Source: Phycisphaerae bacterium (lineage in GTDB: Bacteria > Planctomycetota > Phycisphaerae > SM23-33). Taken from it: a stretch of 10,145 nt of DNA. Where the stretch lies: the NCBI GenBank assembly GCA_022866005.1, contig JALHTV010000029.1, positions 1 through 10,145 on the forward strand. Direction: 5' to 3'. Under the pieces are notes generated by a model. It was not told where the DNA came from. It saw only the letters and a list, made by a program, of their open reading frames with translations, and did not search any database. Shown piece after piece: positions 6,664-10,145 of the stretch (its first letter is position 1; each line of letters opens with the position of its first letter). Made by a program: the position numbers and the translations under genes.

Positions 6664-7904
6664 ATGATCCCGCCGCCGTCGAGGCCGCCGTGCGCCAGGC
6701 CGTCGCGACGACGACCGCCTCGGACATCCACACGCACCTGTTTCCCCCCTCCCACGGCAGGCTGCTGCTGTGGGGCGTGGATGACCTGCTGACCTATCAC
6801 TACCTGGTGGCGGAGCTGTTCACCTTCGCGCCGCGCGAGCTGACGACCGAGAAGTTCTGGGCCCTGCCCAAGACCGCCCAGGCCGATTTGGTGTGGGAGC
6901 ACGTGTTCCTGCGTCACGGGGCCCTCAGCGAGTCCGCCCGCGGCGTGCTGACGACGCTATCAGCCTTGGGGCTGGACGTTGCCGGGCGGGACCTGGCGGG
7001 CATGCGCCGCTGGTTCGCCGCCCAGAAGGTCGAGGAGTACCTGGCCAGGGTCTTCCGCATCGCCAACATCGACTACGCGGTGATGACCAACAACCCCTTC
7101 ATGGCCGAAGAAGCCGGCTGCTGGAAGGCCAAGCTACCCAAACCCGACTGCCTCAAGACGGCCCTGCGGATCGACACGCTGATCGTGAATTGGCCCGCGG
7201 CTGCCAAGGCGATGCGGGCCGGGGGGTACAAGACGACCGCCTCACCCGGGGCGGCGGCGTTTGCCCAGGCCCGGCGGTTCCTGGCGGAGTGGGTCAAGAT
7301 CCTCCAGCCGGTCTACCTGGCCGCGTCGCTGCCGCCGGAGTTCGCGTATCCCTCCTCGGCGGTCAGCTCGAAGGTGGTCGACAAGGTCGTGCTGCCCACG
7401 GCCAAGGAGTTTGGGTTGCCCGTGGCCATGATGATGGGCGTGCGCAAGGGGGTGAACCCCGCCCTGGGCGACGGTGGCGACGGTGTGGGCGAAAGCGACG
7501 TGACGGCCTTGCAGCACCTGCTCCAAGAGCATCCGGACGCCAAGTTCATCGTGACGATGCTGTCGCGCGTGAACCAGCAGGAGCTGTGCGTGCTGGCCCG
7601 CAAGTTCAGCCACCTGCACGTGGAGGGCTGCTGGTGGTTCTGCAACAATACCAGCATCATCGAGGAGATGACGCGGATGCGCCTGGAGCTTCTGGGGACG
7701 GCCTTCACCGCCCAGCACAGCGACGCCCGCGTGCTCGATCAGGCCATCTACAAGTGGGCCCACGTGCGGACGATTCTGGCCGACGTCCTGGCCGAGAAGT
7801 ATCGCAACCTGTTCACCGCCGGCTGGCGGCCCACCGAAGACGAAGTCCGCCGCGAGGTGCGCAGCCTGCTGGGCGGGGCGTTTGAGGAATTCTGCAAGAA
7901 ATAG
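6651..7904 (+). CDS. Uronate-isomerase-like amidohydrolase-fold protein
   Basis: This 417-residue protein resembles distant members of the uronate (glucuronate) isomerase family in the metal-dependent amidohydrolase superfamily. Seen features are the N-terminal metal motif DIHTHLFP (25-32), WGVDDLLTYHY (41-51), a conserved-looking HVEGCWWFCNN (323-333), and QHSDAR (355-360), which corresponds to the TDSR motif near the C-terminus of UxaC. It is shorter than classical UxaC (about 470), like other divergent members. Activity would be aldose-ketose isomerisation of glucuronate or galacturonate, but the substrate cannot be read from sequence. AGGAGAG lies eight bases before the ATG, within the end of nadD, so the two are co-transcribed. 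No other uronate catabolism gene (uxuA, kdgK, transporter) is in the window. Confidence 0.78.
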   Translation: MPPLNDPAAVEAAVRQAVATTTASDIHTHLFPPSHGRLLLWGVDDLLTYHYLVAELFTFAPRELTTEKFWALPKTAQADLVWEHVFLRHGALSESARGVLTTLSALGLDVAGRDLAGMRRWFAAQKVEEYLARVFRIANIDYAVMTNNPFMAEEAGCWKAKLPKPDCLKTALRIDTLIVNWPAAAKAMRAGGYKTTASPGAAAFAQARRFLAEWVKILQPVYLAASLPPEFAYPSSAVSSKVVDKVVLPTAKEFGLPVAMMMGVRKGVNPALGDGGDGVGESDVTALQHLLQEHPDAKFIVTMLSRVNQQELCVLARKFSHLHVEGCWWFCNNTSIIEEMTRMRLELLGTAFTAQHSDARVLDQAIYKWAHVRTILADVLAEKYRNLFTAGWRPTEDEVRREVRSLLGGAFEEFCKK

Positions 7905-7954
7905 CGAATCATCCAAGCCCCGACTTGCACAGAGCAAGAATGGAGACGGAAGGT

Positions 7955-7980
7955 TACAATGGGGTGAGTGACCAGTCACT
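7955..7980 (+). promoter_or_regulatory. Candidate -10 box and palindromic operator before the DUF3800 gene
   Basis: TACAAT (7955-7960, five of six) could be the -10 element; no good -35 is found 16-18 bases upstream. Seven bases on, AGTGAC-CA-GTCACT (7967-7980) is a perfect six-base inverted repeat that would cover the transcription start. A second palindrome, CCAGT-C-ACTGG (7972-7982), overlaps it. The position would suit a repressor, but no regulator is encoded nearby. Confidence 0.35.
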
Positions 7981-8004
7981 GGATGCAAAAGCGAATGGTA
8001 TGGA

Positions 8005-8871
8005 ATGAGCTTTCTGCTGTTCATTGACGAGAGCGGACATGACCAGCGCATCACCCCCTATGAGGTGTGGGGCGGGATTGCCATCCATGCCTCGAAACTC
8101 TGGGCATTCATCTCCGCGGTGCGGACGCTGGAGCAGTCGGTGTTCGGTGCGTATCTGCACCAGTATGGGTCCGAGATAAAAGGCAGCAAGCTCCTCCAAA
8201 AGGAGCGGTTCGAGTGGGCCAAGCAAGGTCCAAAGATGGAGGAGGGCGCGCGACGCAAGCATGCGCTGAACTTCCTTAACAGCACCATACAGAACCGCAC
8301 ACCAAGAAGAGACGAGTTTACCGCTTTCGGACAAGCGTGCATTACCATGTCAGAAGGAGTGATCCATCTCCTGAACAGTCACGACGCGAAGGTGTTTGCC
8401 TCCCTGATACCCCACCTCCCTAAGCCCAAGACCGTGCCCCCCGAATACCTCCGTAAGGACCAGGTGTTCCTGTTGGAGCGATACTTCTACTTCTTAGAGG
8501 GGGAGAAGGAGATGGGGTTATTGGTGATGGACGAAACAGAGAAGAACTCGGAACGCCAATTCGTCCGTCGTCTGGAACGCTACTTTACCCAGACCGTTCC
8601 CGGTCGGCAGCGAACCCAATGGATCGTCCCAGCCCCGCTGTTTGTCGAATCGGATATGGCGTACGGGGTACAGGTAGCAGACCTCTGCATTTACTGCTTG
8701 AACTGGGCGTGGCGCCGCGGGAGGAGGATGGTGTTACCTACCAGACCCGAGATTGAGCCGTTCGTCTCGCTCCTGGAGAGATCCATGTGGCACGGGGATG
8801 GATACCGCGAAGGGAAAGTTTTCAAGACTCACGGAATAGTCTATGTCCCAGACCCGTACGAGCGTAGGTGA
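8005..8871 (+). CDS. DUF3800 family protein
   Basis: This 288-residue protein matches the DUF3800 family, predicted to have an RNase H-like fold. It opens with LLFIDESGH (4-12), giving the acidic pair Asp8-Glu9. EIKGSKLL (57-64) is the family's E-x-K motif. LLVMDETEKN (172-181) supplies Asp176-Glu177, and ESDMAYGVQVADLCIY (215-230) is the characteristic C-terminal motif with Asp217 and Asp226. The acidic set would suit metal-dependent nuclease chemistry, but the family has no settled biochemical role. The ATG at 8005 is chosen because the FIDESG strand must be near the N-terminus; its ribosome site is weak. Third codon positions carry more A/T than in nadD and its neighbour, suggesting acquisition. 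It points toward the Mrr-like gene. Confidence 0.87.
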   Translation: MSFLLFIDESGHDQRITPYEVWGGIAIHASKLWAFISAVRTLEQSVFGAYLHQYGSEIKGSKLLQKERFEWAKQGPKMEEGARRKHALNFLNSTIQNRTPRRDEFTAFGQACITMSEGVIHLLNSHDAKVFASLIPHLPKPKTVPPEYLRKDQVFLLERYFYFLEGEKEMGLLVMDETEKNSERQFVRRLERYFTQTVPGRQRTQWIVPAPLFVESDMAYGVQVADLCIYCLNWAWRRGRRMVLPTRPEIEPFVSLLERSMWHGDGYREGKVFKTHGIVYVPDPYERR

Positions 8872-8881
8872 GCGCAAGAAA

Positions 8882-8911
8882 AAGGAGGTAACGCCTTTGG
8901 GACCACCGTAG
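8882..8911 (+). other. Perfect Shine-Dalgarno without a gene (four-codon frame)
   Basis: AAGGAGGT (8882-8889) is a full complement to the 16S rRNA 3' end. The only start at fitting distance is TTG at 8897, followed by three codons and TAG (8909-8911). It lies 10 bases after the DUF3800 stop. It may be the leftover start of a lost gene or chance. Confidence 0.25.
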
Positions 8912-8986
8912 CAATCCCTAGGCCGAACCTCCGATAGATAATATCGCTCTTATCCGCTCAAAAGTCAAGTAGTATTCCTAATAAAG

Positions 8987-9031
8987 GGGCCCCCTCCGGG
9001 TTCAGGTTATAACACATTGTCGGGAGGGCCC
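8987..9031. terminator. GC-rich hairpin between convergent genes
   Basis: GGGCCC-CC-TCC (8987-8997) pairs with GGAGGGCCC (9023-9031) through a stem with a two-base bulge and a loop of about 25 bases. TAAA before and TTA after extend the symmetry. It sits between the ends of the DUF3800 and Mrr-like genes, where a bidirectional transcription stop would be expected. There is no long T-run, so termination is inferred from position and structure. Confidence 0.4.
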
Positions 9032-9136
9032 TTACCTTGCGATTTGCCCTAGACGATCATCCCTGATTTCGCTCTGCTGCTTGTCCTTTCTCGCTCTCGC
9101 GCCCCTACGCAACAGCTGCACGACCGATACTGCCAA

Positions 9137-10060
9137 CTACCTCCCGGGCCAATACTCCGTCTTTAGATAGTCACGGACAATGCTGAATAGCTTGATCCCG
9201 CGCTCGTCTGCGAACTCCTTCGCCGCTCTTGAGAAACCGTACAAGCCTACCAACATAGCCCCGTTTGTCCCCGGCCATGCGGCTCGCGTGCCTTGGAGTT
9301 CCCGCACTGGCGCGACACCTATCCTCCCACTATATGCCTTGCACTGCACGATTGTAGTTAGCCCATCTTTCTTCAAGATGAGGTCCACCCCTTTGTCGTT
9401 GCTCCTGGGAGTATTCTCAACAGCATAGCCTTGATTCCGAAAGACGTTCGCGACCGCATTCTCGAACCCGACACCGTCAAGGGCAGCCCAAACGTCTACG
9501 CTCTGCAAAGCGGCATCCAGTGCGTCTTTAGCTCTCTTCTGCACGCGTGCCTTGGCCTCTCTGACCTCGCGTATCTTGGCTGGATCGCCGTTACTGTGCG
9601 TAGCAGCCACAAGGATAGCGCCTATGAGGAAAACAGACGCTGGGACCCACCACCCATGCACAGGAATAAGCCGAGGCAGGCACAAGACACTCACTCCGAT
9701 GAGAATGAACCCAAGCTTGTGCCCACACGTCTTTCCGATATACTTGACCTCCGCCTCGTTGAACGAGTCAGATGGACTCACCTCGATTCTGTCTTCAAGA
9801 GGAGCTCCCGGATTGTCTGATTTGGCGGAAAGGTGTCTCTCGTCCCACCCTCTGACTGCTCGTACGGTGTTCTTCCACCTATCGACCTCTACCTCCAACC
9901 GGTACGAGGTGAGCTGAAGCGCAGTCCCCCGACGGACTAGGTGTGCCGGTTTCGCAGAGAAGGTCAGATCACTGTTGAGCGGTATCACTTCACCCCAGCC
10001 GAGGTACGCGACCAGCTTGCCGCTGCTCTTGTACCGGTAGACTTTGGCAGTCTTGAGCAT
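9137..10060 (-). CDS. Membrane-anchored Mrr-type restriction endonuclease-like protein
   Basis: This protein (307 residues from ATG at 10060-10058) has three parts; numbering here counts from an in-frame GTG one codon earlier. A soluble N-terminal part (1-115) is not recognised. Two hydrophobic helices follow at about 116-135 (LGFILIGVSVLCL) and 138-155 (WWVPASVFLIGAILVAA). A charged, probably coiled linker (160-190) leads to an Mrr_cat-type nuclease domain (about 193-300) with Glu201 in GFENAVANVF, Asp227 in KGVDLIL and Gln240-Cys-Lys242 in IVQCKAY: the D-QxK active site of the PD-(D/E)xK fold. Mrr-type proteins cut modified or foreign DNA. Here the domain would face the cytoplasm if the two helices form a hairpin. 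More A/T-rich third positions set it apart from the core genes, and it converges on the DUF3800 gene. Confidence 0.86.
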   Translation of the reverse strand: MLKTAKVYRYKSSGKLVAYLGWGEVIPLNSDLTFSAKPAHLVRRGTALQLTSYRLEVEVDRWKNTVRAVRGWDERHLSAKSDNPGAPLEDRIEVSPSDSFNEAEVKYIGKTCGHKLGFILIGVSVLCLPRLIPVHGWWVPASVFLIGAILVAATHSNGDPAKIREVREAKARVQKRAKDALDAALQSVDVWAALDGVGFENAVANVFRNQGYAVENTPRSNDKGVDLILKKDGLTTIVQCKAYSGRIGVAPVRELQGTRAAWPGTNGAMLVGLYGFSRAAKEFADERGIKLFSIVRDYLKTEYWPGR

Positions 10061-10069
10061 CACTCCAGA

Positions 10070-10075
10070 ATTATA
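10070..10075 (-). promoter_or_regulatory. Candidate -10 box very close to the Mrr-like start
   Basis: The complement of 10070-10075 reads a perfect TATAAT. The expected transcription start would fall at about 10063-10060, on the GTG/ATG start codons themselves. No good -35 is found at 17 or 18 bases. GGAG (10067-10064) ends only three bases before the ATG, too close for normal use, so the message could be leaderless. Confidence 0.35.
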
Positions 10076-10100
10076 GAATGGCTGTGGTCGCAGTGCTACC

Positions 10101-10145
10101 CTACAGCAACGCGGTGGAAAAGTAGCGTTCGGCGCGGTCGGGCAG
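10101..10145 (-). CDS. Possible C-terminal end of an upstream gene
   Basis: From the right edge the minus strand reads LPDRAERYFSTALL and stops at TAG (10103-10101). G/C at third positions looks like the core genes of this genome. With 14 residues it cannot be assigned and may be chance. Confidence 0.25.
   Translation of the reverse strand: MPDRAERYFSTALL

Noticed and set aside
9431..9820. 129-codon plus-strand frame
   Set aside because: It is antisense to the Mrr-like gene, whose D-QxK motif and membrane segments are clear.

Overview
The window is high-GC bacterial DNA with densely packed genes. A GTP-type PEP carboxykinase, a distant uronate-isomerase homologue, a Wzm/Wzt export pair and strong G/C preference at third codon positions would suit Planctomycetota or a related deep-branching lineage. 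That placement is inference from gene content; no rRNA or marker phylogeny is available here.

Left part (1-2844, minus strand): a tightly packed operon read right to left. It holds an ABC-2 permease (wzm-like), an ABC ATPase with a C-terminal Wzt-type carbohydrate-binding domain (wzt), and the first 176 codons of a cobalamin-binding-domain protein, probably a B12 radical SAM enzyme that runs off the left edge. Gaps are only 4 and 5 bases. Together they look like a surface-polysaccharide (O-antigen-like) export and modification locus. A promoter candidate sits just upstream of the permease.

Junction (2845-3436): no intact gene. It contains a 118-base piece that matches the middle of the wzt gene at about 91% but in the opposite orientation, the remnant of a second ATPase. 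This debris ends at a tRNA-Leu(CAA) gene, whose 3' end faces the polysaccharide locus.

Core part (3437-7904): tRNA-Leu(CAA), a divergent GTP-type PEP carboxykinase (minus strand) with a clear sigma70-like promoter and a leader of about 140 bases, tRNA-Tyr(GTA) on the plus strand followed by a cluster of palindromes, then nadD overlapping by 13 bases with a uronate-isomerase-like metal-dependent amidohydrolase.

Right part (7905-10145): two convergent accessory genes with visibly more A/T at third codon positions. One is a DUF3800 protein (RNase H-like fold) and the other a membrane-anchored Mrr-type restriction endonuclease-like protein. A GC-rich hairpin lies between them. They could be a small defence or mobile-DNA-related module, but functional linkage is not shown. 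The last 45 bases may hold the C-terminus of another minus-strand gene.
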